From assembly GCA_023430145.1 (NCBI GenBank), contig JAEZCD010000318.1:1-25824 (forward strand): 25,824 nucleotides of DNA. The letters run 5' to 3'. The notes beneath the pieces were generated by a model. The model did not search any database. It saw only the letters and a program-made list of their open reading frames with translations, and was not told where the DNA came from. This document shows, one piece after another, positions 14,180-22,519 of this stretch. Each line of letters opens with the position of its first letter. The first letter of the stretch is position 1. The position numbers and the translations under genes were made by a program. This DNA is from Pseudomonadota bacterium. Lineage in GTDB: Bacteria > Pseudomonadota > Alphaproteobacteria > Rhizobiales > Methylopilaceae.

Positions 14180-17101
14180 TCAGTCGAGCCGGCCGGCGGC
14201 GCGCAGCTCGCGCAGCGCCTCGGCGTCGCGCGGCGTCACGTCCGGGAAGTCCGGATCGCTGCCGACCGCGGGCGAGATCTTCCACGACCTCGCGCATTTG
14301 TGTCCGGTCGCCCGATGCGGCTCGACGGCAATGCCCGGGGCCTCCGGCAGCCGGAAGGCGCCGTCCGGCCCCTCCCCGACCAGCACCGTCATGCCGCTCG
14401 TGATACAGATCTCGGCGAAATCGACCTCGCCCAGAATGCCGGCGAGGGCGGCATCGCGGACATGCACCACCGGTGCCGCCTCGAGGCTCGAGCCGATGCG
14501 CTTGCCCGCCCGCTCGATCTCGAGCGCGCCGGTGACGACGCGGCGCGCCTCGCGGATCGCCCGCCAGCGCTCGGCGAGCGCCTCGTCGCGCCAGCCGGCC
14601 GGCGTCGGCGGGAAGGTCTGCAGGTGCACCGAGCTGTCCTCACCCGGATGCCGGTCGAGCCAGACCTCCTCGGCCGTGAACGGGATCAGCGGCGCGAGCC
14701 AGATCGCGAGCCGGTCGACGATCGCCGCCAGCACCTCGAGACAGGCCCGCCGCTTCACCGAGGAGATCGGGTCGCAGTAGAGCGCATCCTTGCGGATGTC
14801 GAAGTAGAAGGCGGAAAGATCGTTGGTGGCGAAGGCGACGATCGCGGCGAAGACGCGCTTGTAATCGTAGGTCCGGTAGGCCTCCCGCACCGTCTCGTCG
14901 AGCTCGGCGAGGCGATGCAGCATCAGCCGCTCGAGCTCCGGCATGTCGGCGACCGGGACGCCGTCCGCCGGGTCGGCATGCGCGAGGCTGCCGAGCGCCC
15001 AGCGCAGCGTGTTGCGCAGCTTGCGGTAGACCTCGGCATTGGTCTTCAGGATCTCCGGGCCGATGCGCAGATCGTCGTCATAGTCCGACGTCGCCACCCA
15101 GACGCGCAGGATATCGGCGCCGGAGGCGGCGATGACGTCCTGCGGGGCCGTGGTGTTGCCGAGCGACTTCGACATCTTCCGCCCCTCCTCGTCGAGGACG
15201 AAGCCGTGCGTGAGCACGGCGTCGAAGGGCGCACGGCCGCGCGTGCCGCAGCTTTCCAGCAGCGAGGAGTGGAACCAGCCGCGGTGCTGGTCGGAGCCTT
15301 CGAGGTACATGACCTTGTCCGGGCCGCCCTCGAAGGCGCGCTTGGGCATCAGATCGGGCCGCCGGTCGAGCACGTAGGCGTGCGTCGAGCCGGAGTCGAA
15401 CCAGACATCCAGAATGTCGTCGACCTTCTCGTAGTCCTCCACCTTGTGGCGGTTGCCGAGGAAGCGGCTGCCGTCGTCGGCGAACCAGGCGTCGGCGCCC
15501 TCCTCCTCGAAGGCGTCGGCGATGCGCTGGTTGACGTCGGGGTCGCGCAGCACCTCGCCGGTCTTCTTGTGCACGAAGACGGTGATCGGCACGCCCCAGG
15601 CGCGCTGGCGGGAGATGACCCAGTCGGGCCGCGCCTCGATCATGCCGCGCAGCCGGTTCTTGCCCTGCGGCGGCACGAACTCGGTCGCATCGATGGCCGC
15701 CAACGCCCGCTCGCGCAGGCTCGTGCTGCTGCCGGCGATCTTGCGGTCCATGGCGATGAACCATTGCGGCGTGTTGCGGAAGATCAGCGGCGCCTTCGAG
15801 CGCCAGGAGTGCGGATACTGGTGCTTCAGCCGGCCGCGGGCGACCAGCGCGCCGACCTCGATCAGCTTCTCGATGACGCGCTTGTTGGCATCCCCCTCGT
15901 TGCCGCGGTCGTCGAGCACGCGAGCGGGCTTTTCGCCGCCGAACAGGGCGACGTGCGGGAAATAGCTGCCGTCCGGCATGACGGTGTGCGGCACCTCGCC
16001 GAGACCATTGTCGACCCACAGCTTGTAGTCGTCGGCGCCGTGCCCGGGGGCGATATGGACGAAGCCCGTGCCGGTGTCCTCGGTGACGAAGTCGCCGGCG
16101 AGCAGCGGCACGTCGAAATCGTAATAGCCCTCGGCGCCTTCCGCGCCGCGCAGCGGATGGGCGGCGACGAGACCTTCCGGCTTCACGTCGGCACGCCGCT
16201 CGTACGTCTCGACCCGGGCCGAGGCAAAGACGTCGGCCGCCAGCTTGTCGGCCAGCACGACGCGGTCGCCGAGCTTGGCCCAATTGTCGGCAGGCGCCGC
16301 CGTCACCTCGTAGAGGCCGTAGGAGATGCCCGGCGAGAACGCGATCGCCCGGTTGCCGGGCAGCGTCCAGGGCGTGGTCGTCCAGATGAGGACCGAGGCG
16401 CCGTCGAGGTCACCGCCCTGCAGCGGGAACTTCACGACCACCGTCGGGCTCGTGTGGTCGTGGTACTCGACCTCGGCCTCGGCGAGCGCGGTCTGCTCGA
16501 CCACCGACCACATCACCGGTTTCGAGCCGCGATAGAGCTGGCCGGACGTGGCGAAGCTCATGATCTCGCGAGCGATCTGCGCCTCGGCCTCGAAGCTCAT
16601 CGTCAGGTAGGGATTGTCCCAGTCGCCGGTGACGCCGAGGCGCTTGAACTCCTTGCGCTGCACATCGATCCAGTGCTCGGCGAAGGTGCGGCAGGCCTTT
16701 CGCAGCTCGACCTTGTCGATCTCGTACTTGTTCTGCCCCTTGGCCCGAAACTCCTCCTCGACCTTCCACTCGATCGGAAGGCCGTGGCAGTCCCAGCCCG
16801 GCACGTAGTTGGAGTCGTGGCCGAGCATCTGCTGTGAGCGGGTGACGACGTCCTTGAGGATCTTGTTGAGCGCGTGGCCGATGTGCAGGTGCCCGTTGGC
16901 ATAGGGCGGACCGTCGTGGAGGGTGAATTTCGGCCGGCCGGCTGCCGCATCGCGCAGCCGACGATAGAGGTCCATGCGGTCCCAGCGCTCGAGCAGCAGC
17001 GGCTCGCGCTTGGGCAGCTCGGCCCGCATCGGGAAATCGGTCTTCGGCAGGAACAGGGTCTTGGAATAATCGCGCACCGGCGCGTCGGCGGTATCGGTCA
17101 T
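14180..17101 (-). CDS. ileS: Isoleucyl-tRNA synthetase
   Basis: A class Ia aminoacyl-tRNA synthetase of 973 residues that charges tRNA-Ile in the cytosol and edits misactivated valine. The ATP site has HIGH at 73-76 (HLHIGHALNK) and KMSKS at 642-646. The editing domain shows VLIWTTTPWTLPGNRAI and the GTGFVHIAPGHGADDY stretch. The synthetase-specific WDCHGLPIE block is present. The C-terminal zinc finger seen in E. coli IleRS is degenerate: HKCARSW keeps Cys936 but has Ser939, and TPRD (956-959) replaces the second Cys pair. Start ATG 17101; upstream is a 361-base gene-free gap that must hold the promoter. Confidence 0.98.
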   Translation of the reverse strand: MTDTADAPVRDYSKTLFLPKTDFPMRAELPKREPLLLERWDRMDLYRRLRDAAAGRPKFTLHDGPPYANGHLHIGHALNKILKDVVTRSQQMLGHDSNYVPGWDCHGLPIEWKVEEEFRAKGQNKYEIDKVELRKACRTFAEHWIDVQRKEFKRLGVTGDWDNPYLTMSFEAEAQIAREIMSFATSGQLYRGSKPVMWSVVEQTALAEAEVEYHDHTSPTVVVKFPLQGGDLDGASVLIWTTTPWTLPGNRAIAFSPGISYGLYEVTAAPADNWAKLGDRVVLADKLAADVFASARVETYERRADVKPEGLVAAHPLRGAEGAEGYYDFDVPLLAGDFVTEDTGTGFVHIAPGHGADDYKLWVDNGLGEVPHTVMPDGSYFPHVALFGGEKPARVLDDRGNEGDANKRVIEKLIEVGALVARGRLKHQYPHSWRSKAPLIFRNTPQWFIAMDRKIAGSSTSLRERALAAIDATEFVPPQGKNRLRGMIEARPDWVISRQRAWGVPITVFVHKKTGEVLRDPDVNQRIADAFEEEGADAWFADDGSRFLGNRHKVEDYEKVDDILDVWFDSGSTHAYVLDRRPDLMPKRAFEGGPDKVMYLEGSDQHRGWFHSSLLESCGTRGRAPFDAVLTHGFVLDEEGRKMSKSLGNTTAPQDVIAASGADILRVWVATSDYDDDLRIGPEILKTNAEVYRKLRNTLRWALGSLAHADPADGVPVADMPELERLMLHRLAELDETVREAYRTYDYKRVFAAIVAFATNDLSAFYFDIRKDALYCDPISSVKRRACLEVLAAIVDRLAIWLAPLIPFTAEEVWLDRHPGEDSSVHLQTFPPTPAGWRDEALAERWRAIREARRVVTGALEIERAGKRIGSSLEAAPVVHVRDAALAGILGEVDFAEICITSGMTVLVGEGPDGAFRLPEAPGIAVEPHRATGHKCARSWKISPAVGSDPDFPDVTPRDAEALRELRAAGRLD

Positions 17102-17462
17102 CTTCGGGCTCGGGTCGGCAATGGGCGGCTCGCGAAACGCATCCCGGCTCCGCGGCCGCCCGTGGGCGGCTCAGGCGGAGGCCGGGCCGGTAATTCGCCG
17201 GTCGCGGCGGAGGCTTTCGTCGGAACGATGCGGCATGGCCCGCGTCATAGCGCGGCCGGGCCCGAATGCATAGGTGGGGTGCGAGCTCGTGCGCGGCCGG
17301 CGCCGATATAGGTTAGGCGCACGGGAGTGCGGCGATGCCGAAGAAGCAGCCGCCCCGGGGGCGAGAAGGCGGCGGCCGGCCGGCTAACGCGCGATCCCGC
17401 TCCGCTACGCCCACCCGATCAACCGTAACGCCCCGCCGCCCGAGCGAGGCCCGATCTCGCCG
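17102..17462. other. Gene-free gap upstream of ileS
   Basis: This 361-base stretch must hold the ileS promoter and leader and the 3' end of the DUF2892 transcript. I could not identify a T-box, a tRNA or a clear -35/-10 pair. On the plus strand a short frame begins at 17335 behind a GGGAG site with an AT-rich TATAGG upstream, but its residues are low-complexity Arg/Pro/Ser and it runs into the DUF2892 gene, so it was not annotated as a gene. It may be the leftover 5' end of a lost gene. Confidence 0.5.
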
Positions 17463-17921
17463 TCACAATCGCGCTGCCTGCAGCGCATGGCTCGCCCGGG
17501 TGTCTCGATCCGCGCTTCCCGGCCCGATCGGGCCGAAGTCGCCGCGCAGCGCCTTCAGCGCGTAGCGCTCGGTGTCGATCTCGCTCGCGGTTCGGAAGCC
17601 GAGCCGCCGCAACACGGGCAGCGGCGGGCACCAGCCCTGGACGGCATGCTGGAAGAGAAAGGCCGTCACGACCGCCGGCAGCGCCAGCCAGCGCTTATCG
17701 ACGGTCGCGCCGAGCACCACGCCCGTGAAGGCGAGCGTCGCCGCGTTGGCCTCCAGGGTGCGCTCGACGTCCCATTCGCGATCGAGCTCGGCGAGACGGG
17801 CGCTGATCCGTTCCGGATGCAAGGCGTGGAAGCGGACGCTCGCGTCGGTCGCCCGGCGGATCTCCTCGTTGACGCTGTCGGCGGTATGGGCTGGAACGCG
17901 CTCGGTCGTGCTGGGCAGCAT
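17463..17921 (-). CDS. YgaP-like (DUF2892) small membrane protein
   Basis: A 152-residue protein. The first half is a charged helical region (HALHPERISARLAELDREWDVERTLEANAAT); the second is a YgaP-like membrane domain with two hydrophobic segments (AATLAFTGVVLGATV, WLALPAVVTAFLFQHAVQGW), then CPPLPVLRRLGFRTASEIDTERYALKALRGDF, the tail pattern of DUF2892 proteins. The domain occurs next to rhodanese modules in YgaP, but no rhodanese is present here. The ATG at 17921 is chosen over the one at 17945 because GGAGAG stands six bases before it, whereas GGGAG directly touches the longer start. Function unknown; the flanks suggest a single-gene unit. Confidence 0.82.
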   Translation of the reverse strand: MLPSTTERVPAHTADSVNEEIRRATDASVRFHALHPERISARLAELDREWDVERTLEANAATLAFTGVVLGATVDKRWLALPAVVTAFLFQHAVQGWCPPLPVLRRLGFRTASEIDTERYALKALRGDFGPIGPGSADRDTRASHALQAARL

Positions 17922-18203
17922 GTGCGGCTCTCCAGGCGTCGGCATCTCCCGACAACGCAGCGGCCCGAGGATTTGTTCAGAGCGCTCATCGCCTGGCTCG
18001 CCCGCGAAGGGGTTGCCCGCCTTCCCTGCCGCCTTCCCTGCCGCCTTCTCCCGCCGTCCACCAGAGCGCCGCGCAGAGCGATCATCCTCCGGCCTACCGC
18101 GAAGCCGCCGCAGCTCGAGGAAGCGCCGTGCGGGCGCGCGGCTGACGACGTCGCCGCGCGTCTGGTGGCGGAGCCGGCGGACGCGGCGCTGCTCACCCGG
18201 CGA

Positions 18204-19223
18204 TCATTTCGGCACCAGCGTCAGGACCACGGCTTTTTCCGAATAGGCGAGGCTCCCCTTCAGATCACCGTCCTCCACTTTCAGCTTCTTGAACTTCCCT
18301 TCGATCGTCCCAGCCTTGATGAGCGTATATTTCCCTGCTTTCGTTTTCTTCTGAACGGTGAGCAGCAATTCCCCGTCCAGCTTCGCAGTTCCGTTGATCT
18401 TTATTGTGGGAACGGTCTTGGAGCACGCGATCACGAGCTTTCCGCTCGCACTCTGCACGAATGTCTCGCTGACCGAGGCATCGCCGTCGAAGCCCATGGT
18501 GTCGGAATTGAGCAGGCTGCCGATGGTGAATTTCCCGCTCTCTTTCAGGTTGAAGGCTACGACGCCCTCCTGATTGATTATCCGCGCGCCTCCGCCCGTG
18601 CTCTCCTCGCCGAAAGCCACGACACCCTTCTGGTTGGTTATCGCCATGCCCTCGGCCGACGCCTTGCCGTTGAACAGCAGGCTGCCGTCGGTGTTGTTGA
18701 CGATGGCATCGCCTCCCTTCGCCTTGTCTGAGAACATCAGGGTTCCGGCGTTCTGAAAGTTCAGGCTTCTGACGCCGCCGCCGGCTCCAACGATCCGCGA
18801 CTTGCCGCGGAAAAGCACCTTGCCGTTGGCGGCAACGGCGAAGAAATGTGTGTTGTTCGACTGGTTCGCGACCCCGAACTTGGTGATCTCGAAGGTGACG
18901 GTCGGATCGACGCTGAGCGTGAAGACCGGAGCGAGGGCCTCGAACCGGATCCGCTGGATCTCCGCATCCTCCCAGATCACAATCGAGGAATTGAGCGCGC
19001 CGTTGGCGAAGATGGCGGTGTCGTCCGGGACCTTCTGCGCCGTGCCGGCCAGTGACGGCTCGCTGTACCAGTTGCTGACGCCGTTCTTGATGCCGTCATT
19101 CCACTTGTCGCCACGCAATCCCATCCAGTACGCCTCGGCGGCGGCCGGGCCGCCTTGCGCCAGAGCCGCGATCGCGAGCCCCGCCAGCACCGGCCTCAAC
19201 GCGGACGCGACGCTCCCGATCAT
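18204..19223 (-). CDS. Secreted beta-solenoid protein, autotransporter-passenger-like, no barrel (paralog A)
   Basis: A 339-residue protein with a signal peptide (cut near AAA-E, residue 30). After a conserved start (YWMGLRGDKWNDGIKNGVSN) comes a PATR-like beta-helix, with a G-(S/T/V)-(L/V)-x-F turn at Gly160, Gly180, Gly200 and Gly220, an exact 20-residue period. The end (AKLDGELLLTV, AGKYTLIKAGTIEGKFKKL) looks like the closing segment of autotransporter passengers, but the chain stops at VVLTLVPK with no barrel domain. So it is probably released or surface-associated by another route. It begins 48 bases after paralog B with a GGGGAG site, and is likely co-transcribed with it. GC is low at the 3' end (92 of 180 at 18241-18420, hand count). 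Function unknown. Confidence 0.87.
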   Translation of the reverse strand: MIGSVASALRPVLAGLAIAALAQGGPAAAEAYWMGLRGDKWNDGIKNGVSNWYSEPSLAGTAQKVPDDTAIFANGALNSSIVIWEDAEIQRIRFEALAPVFTLSVDPTVTFEITKFGVANQSNNTHFFAVAANGKVLFRGKSRIVGAGGGVRSLNFQNAGTLMFSDKAKGGDAIVNNTDGSLLFNGKASAEGMAITNQKGVVAFGEESTGGGARIINQEGVVAFNLKESGKFTIGSLLNSDTMGFDGDASVSETFVQSASGKLVIACSKTVPTIKINGTAKLDGELLLTVQKKTKAGKYTLIKAGTIEGKFKKLKVEDGDLKGSLAYSEKAVVLTLVPK

Positions 19224-19271
19224 GGTATTCTCCCCGGGTTGACGCGGACATCCGGCAGGCCGGACCTGCCG

Positions 19272-20303
19272 CTACTTGGCTTTGAGGACCAGAAGGACCT
19301 CCTTGCCGTCCGCGACGAGCTTCGCCTTCAGCTTGTTCGAGCCCGAGAATCTCAGCTTCCTGAACTCGCCATCGCGGCTCGTGCCGGCGACGATGACCTT
19401 GTAGGTCCCCGGCTTGGTCTTCTCATCGGCGATAACCCACAGCTCGCCGTCGAGACGCGCCTGCCCGACGGTTTGCAGAACCGGCACGTCCTTGGACGCA
19501 TAGAGCTTCAGCTTCCCCTTGCCGGTCTGGAGGAAGCCCTCACCCAACGTTATCGAGCTCCGGTCGAGGATCACCTCGTCGTCATTCGTCAGGTTCAGGA
19601 TCTTGATCGCCTTCTTCCCGCTGCGAGAGACTTCGAGCGATCCCTTCGAGTTCAGGATCCTCACTCCCTCGCCACCGCTCTCGTCGAGAAACGATATCGT
19701 TCCGCCGAGATTGGTGATCGCCATGCCTACGGCAGACGACTTGTCCTGAAACGCGATCTTTCCACCCTTGCTGTTGTGGACCGTCGCGTCGCCGCCCTTT
19801 GCGCCCTCGATGAAAAGGATGCTTCCCGCATTGTAAAAGTTCATGCTCCGGACGTTGCCGGTCCCCGTGATCTTCGCCTTGCCGCCGAAGATCGCGCGCC
19901 CTCCGCTGGCGAGCACCAGAGCGGAGGAATTGTTCGACTGATTGCTGATGCCGAAACCCGTGATGCTCAGCGTCGCGCCGGAGGCCACCTCGATCGTGAA
20001 GATCGGCGCGGACGCGTCGAAGCGGATACGCTTGATGCCGGCGTCTTTCCGCACGACCGTCGTGAAGTTGATGGCGCCGTTCGCGAAGATGGCCGTGTCG
20101 CGCGGCACCTTCTGCGCCGTGCCGGCCAGCGAGGGCTCGTCGTACCAGTTGCTGACGCCGTTCTCGATGCCGTCGTTCCAGTCGTCGCTGCGCAGGCCGA
20201 TCCAGTAGGCATCGGCGGCCGCCGGCGAGCCGAGAGCCAGAGCGGCGATCGTGATGGCGACAAGGAGAGGCGTTCTCGCCGCTGACCCCAAGCTCGGTGT
20301 CAT
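19272..20303 (-). CDS. Secreted beta-solenoid protein, autotransporter-passenger-like, no barrel (paralog B)
   Basis: A 343-residue protein with a signal peptide (LLVAITIAALALGSPAAADA). It aligns end to end with the next gene: the N-terminal YWIGLRSDDWNDGIENGVSN and EPSLAGTAQKVPRDTAIFAN are nearly identical, while the solenoid and C terminus differ more. Beta-helix turns recur about every 20 residues (NAGSILF, GGKIAF, GGTISF, KGSLEV). The closing LDGELWVIADEKTKPGTYKV and EVLLVLKAK match the end of paralog A; there is no beta-barrel. A strong GGGGGAGGG site precedes ATG 20303. It is the first gene of a two-gene unit. The W-NW-DTAIF start and the repeat type are those of large PATR autotransporters, so a truncated, freely secreted derivative is inferred. 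Confidence 0.87.
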   Translation of the reverse strand: MTPSLGSAARTPLLVAITIAALALGSPAAADAYWIGLRSDDWNDGIENGVSNWYDEPSLAGTAQKVPRDTAIFANGAINFTTVVRKDAGIKRIRFDASAPIFTIEVASGATLSITGFGISNQSNNSSALVLASGGRAIFGGKAKITGTGNVRSMNFYNAGSILFIEGAKGGDATVHNSKGGKIAFQDKSSAVGMAITNLGGTISFLDESGGEGVRILNSKGSLEVSRSGKKAIKILNLTNDDEVILDRSSITLGEGFLQTGKGKLKLYASKDVPVLQTVGQARLDGELWVIADEKTKPGTYKVIVAGTSRDGEFRKLRFSGSNKLKAKLVADGKEVLLVLKAK

Positions 20304-20684
20304 CGCGCCCTCCCCCGCAACTTATGGACTGCAGCTTGGCACGCATCGGATCGACGCGCAATTCAGGATGCCGTGTAGGCTCGTCGCCCGCGAGAGGTAC
20401 GCTGCGTGTAATCCGAGCTAACGGCGGTGGCTTCAGCGGAGATCGACAAGTCCCGAGAAAATCGGCAAGGCCGCATTCTGCACGTCCTGTTCTCGCCATC
20501 TGCGGGCTCGCCCGCTTCTGCGAGGATCGACTTCGGCAATCGCGGCCGCGAGAGCAGGGCTCCTGTCTCTTTGAGGGCCAGATCGGAAAAAGCTCCTATT
20601 CGAGTTCGGACGATCAAGCCGCCGAACGGTCGCACGCACTCCTCCCGAAGCCGTCGGCGGATGCGGCGGCTCGCGCGACGTCCG
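20304..20684. other. Gene-free stretch between the solenoid pair and rpe
   Basis: About 380 bases without a convincing gene. It lies after the rpe stop and before the paralog B start on the same (minus) strand, so it should contain an rpe terminator and the promoter of the solenoid pair. I saw no strong hairpin with a T run, no -35/-10 pair worth naming and no repeat. The short frames here are low-complexity and without ribosome sites. Confidence 0.5.
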
Positions 20685-21365
20685 TCAGCCCGGCTTCCCG
20701 CCCGCCTTCTCCGCCGCCCGGCGCATCGCGGCAATGCGGGGCGCATAAGTCGCGGCGTCGCCGCCGTGAAAGATCGACGAGCCGGCGACGAACATCGTCG
20801 CGCCCGCCGCCGCGCAGCGGCCGGCCGTCTCCTCGCCGATGCCGCCGTCGACCTCGATCGTGATCGGCCGGTCGCCGATCATCGCCTTCAGCTTCTCGAT
20901 TTTTTGCAGCATCTCGGGCTGGAATTTCTGCCCCCCGAAACCCGGGTTGACGGTCATCACCAGCACGAGGTCGATCCGGTCAAGCACCCACAGGATAGCC
21001 TCGAGCGGCGTCGCCGGATCGAGCGCCACGCCGGCCTGCTTGCCGAGGTTTTGGATCACCTGCAGCGAGCGGTCGAGATGCGGCCCGGCCTCGGGATGGA
21101 TGGTGAGGATGTCGGCGCCGGCCTCGGCGAAGGCATGCAGGTACGGGTCGACCGGTGCGATCATCAGGTGCACGTCGAGCGGCAACCTCGTCGCCCGCCG
21201 CACGGCGCGCACCACGTCCGGCCCGAAAGAGATGTTGGGCACGAAATGGCCGTCCATGATGTCGAGATGGATGGCGTCGGCGCCGGCCGCCTCGACGGCG
21301 CGCACCTCCTCACCGAGGCGCAGAAAATCCGCCGCGAGGACGGAGGGGGCGATGCGGATGGGCAT
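20685..21365 (-). CDS. rpe: Ribulose-phosphate 3-epimerase
   Basis: A TIM-barrel enzyme of 226 residues that interconverts ribulose 5-phosphate and xylulose 5-phosphate in the pentose phosphate pathway (and the Calvin cycle where present). Active-site residues are in place: Ser8 (APSVL), His33 and Asp35 (HLDIMDGHFVPN), His66 (DVHLM) and Asp173 (EVDGGI), with the phosphate loop VMTVNPGFGGQKF and the closing VAGSSIF. Length and start fit the family. No Calvin-cycle genes are nearby, so a general housekeeping role is most likely. The repeat element at 21405-21545 lies just upstream. Confidence 0.97.
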   Translation of the reverse strand: MPIRIAPSVLAADFLRLGEEVRAVEAAGADAIHLDIMDGHFVPNISFGPDVVRAVRRATRLPLDVHLMIAPVDPYLHAFAEAGADILTIHPEAGPHLDRSLQVIQNLGKQAGVALDPATPLEAILWVLDRIDLVLVMTVNPGFGGQKFQPEMLQKIEKLKAMIGDRPITIEVDGGIGEETAGRCAAAGATMFVAGSSIFHGGDAATYAPRIAAMRRAAEKAGGKPG

Positions 21366-21404
21366 GCGCGGGGGGTATCATGGCGGGAGCGGGGGGGAAA
21401 GCGG

Positions 21405-21545
21405 CTCTTCTCTTCCCTCTCCCGAGGGGAGAGGGTGCCCGCGAAGCGGGCGGGTGAGGGGCTACCGAGTATCAGAACGAGCGCCCCAACCCCTCATCCG
21501 GCCGCTTCGCGGCCACCTTCTCCCCGTGGGAGAAGGAGAGAAGAG
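21405..21545. repeat. Composite four-hairpin intergenic repeat, copy 1
   Basis: Order: outer arm CTCTTCTCT (21405-21413), 9-bp hairpin CCCTCTCCC/GGGAGAGGG (21415-21435), TTC/GAA-type hairpin GCCCGC/GCGGGC (21437-21451), GGGTGAGGGG, a 28-base linker (21462-21489), CCCCTCATCC, hairpin GGCCGC/GCGGCC (21500-21514), 9-bp hairpin CCTTCTCCC-type (21516-21536), outer arm AGAGAAGAG (21537-21545). It fills the gap between the trmJ stop and the rpe start. The reverse complement aligns along its whole length, linker included, with 24239-24379. Confidence 0.9.
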
Positions 21546-21552
21546 GCGGAGC

Positions 21553-22368
21553 CTACTCCTCCTCCACCTCCCTGAGCGGCGCCAGCGTCTTGCGCTCGCG
21601 GCGCTGCTTGGTCCGGCGGCCTTCGACGAGCGCGGCGAAGACCCCGTGCAGCGTCTGCAGATCCTGCCGGCTCGCCGACAGCTTGTGGAAAATGTTGCGC
21701 AAATTGCGCGTCATCACCGCGCGCTTGTCGGCGTTGCGGAAAAAATCGGCGGCGTCGAGCTCGCCCTCGAGATGGGCGAAGAGGGCCAAAAGCTCCGCCT
21801 TTGTCGCCGCCGGCGAGCGGGCCGGCATGTCGAAAGGCGGCGCCTCGCCTTGCGTCGCCTTCCACCATTCGTAGCCGACGAGCAGCACCGCCTGCGCGAG
21901 GTTGAGGCTGGCGAAGCCGGGATTGACCGGGAAGGTCAGCACCCGGTCGGCCAGCGCCACCGCGTCGTTCTCGAGGCCGGTGCGCTCGCGGCCGAACAGG
22001 ATGCCGACCCGCTCGCCGGCGGCGACCCGCTCGCGCATCAGCGCCACGGCGGCGGAAGGGACATCGACGGGCTTGGCCTGCCCCCGCTCCCGTGCGGTCG
22101 TCGCATAGAGGAGGCCGAGATCGGCGATCGCCGCCTCGAGCGTGTGGAAGACGCCGGCCGCCTCGAGCACCGTCTCCGCGCCGGAGGCGGCAGCGAGCGC
22201 CTTCTCGCCGGTGATCTTCGGCCTCGGCCGCACGAGCCGCATCTCGGTGAGGCCGAAATTCAGCATCGCCCGCGCCGCCGTGCCGATGTTCTCGGCGAGC
22301 TGCGGCTCGACGAGCACGATCACCGGCCCCGCCGCCTCGACGAGCTTGCGTCTATCCGTTCCGGCCAC
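21553..22368 (-). CDS. trmJ: tRNA 2'-O-methyltransferase, TrmJ/SpoU family
   Basis: A SPOUT-class enzyme of 271 residues that methylates the 2'-OH of a tRNA nucleotide (position 32 in TrmJ) using S-adenosylmethionine. Motif 1 is EPQLAENIGTAARAMLNFGL (21-40), motif 2 GILFGRERTGLEN (122-134) and motif 3 the trefoil-knot segment NPGFASLNLAQAVLLVGYEW (149-168). A C-terminal extension (about 190-250) with FFRNADKRAVMTRNLRNIF, typical of TrmJ, follows. The start is GTG at 22368 with AAAGGGG upstream. It is divergent from icd across a 151-base gap. The exact tRNA target is inferred from the family. Confidence 0.92.
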   Translation of the reverse strand: MAGTDRRKLVEAAGPVIVLVEPQLAENIGTAARAMLNFGLTEMRLVRPRPKITGEKALAAASGAETVLEAAGVFHTLEAAIADLGLLYATTARERGQAKPVDVPSAAVALMRERVAAGERVGILFGRERTGLENDAVALADRVLTFPVNPGFASLNLAQAVLLVGYEWWKATQGEAPPFDMPARSPAATKAELLALFAHLEGELDAADFFRNADKRAVMTRNLRNIFHKLSASRQDLQTLHGVFAALVEGRRTKQRRERKTLAPLREVEEE

Positions 22369-22519
22369 GCGCGTGCCCCTTTCGGGCCAACGACTTACAC
22401 CCGGCGCGCGGGCGCGGCCAAGCCGTGCGGCGGCCGCCCTTCTCGGCGGCGGACCCGCATGCTAGTGGGAGCGCCATCCACCCTCCCTATCCCTCTCTGC
22501 GCGCGGAGCACTGCCTAAA
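22369..22519. promoter_or_regulatory. Divergent promoter region between trmJ and icd
   Basis: This 151-base gap between two divergent starts must carry promoters in both directions. It is very GC-rich, with the pairable stretch GCCGCCC.../...GGCGGCGG near 22430-22455. I could not place -35/-10 boxes with confidence. The icd ribosome site is the GGAG at 22505-22508. Confidence 0.45.

Noticed and set aside
14006..16837. A 943-codon open frame on the plus strand opposite ileS
   Set aside because: High GC removes stop codons in the antisense frame; its residues are His/Arg/Val/Asp-rich low complexity and ileS on the other strand is certain.
17335..17565. Short plus-strand frame with a GGGAG site (76 codons)
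   Set aside because: The start context is good, but the residues are low complexity, third-position GC is not coding-like after the first codons, and it runs over the 3' end of the DUF2892 gene.
18020..18055. Three near-copies of the 12-mer CCTTCCCTGCCG
   Set aside because: A small tandem repeat in a gene-free gap; too short and simple to assign a role or call a CRISPR.
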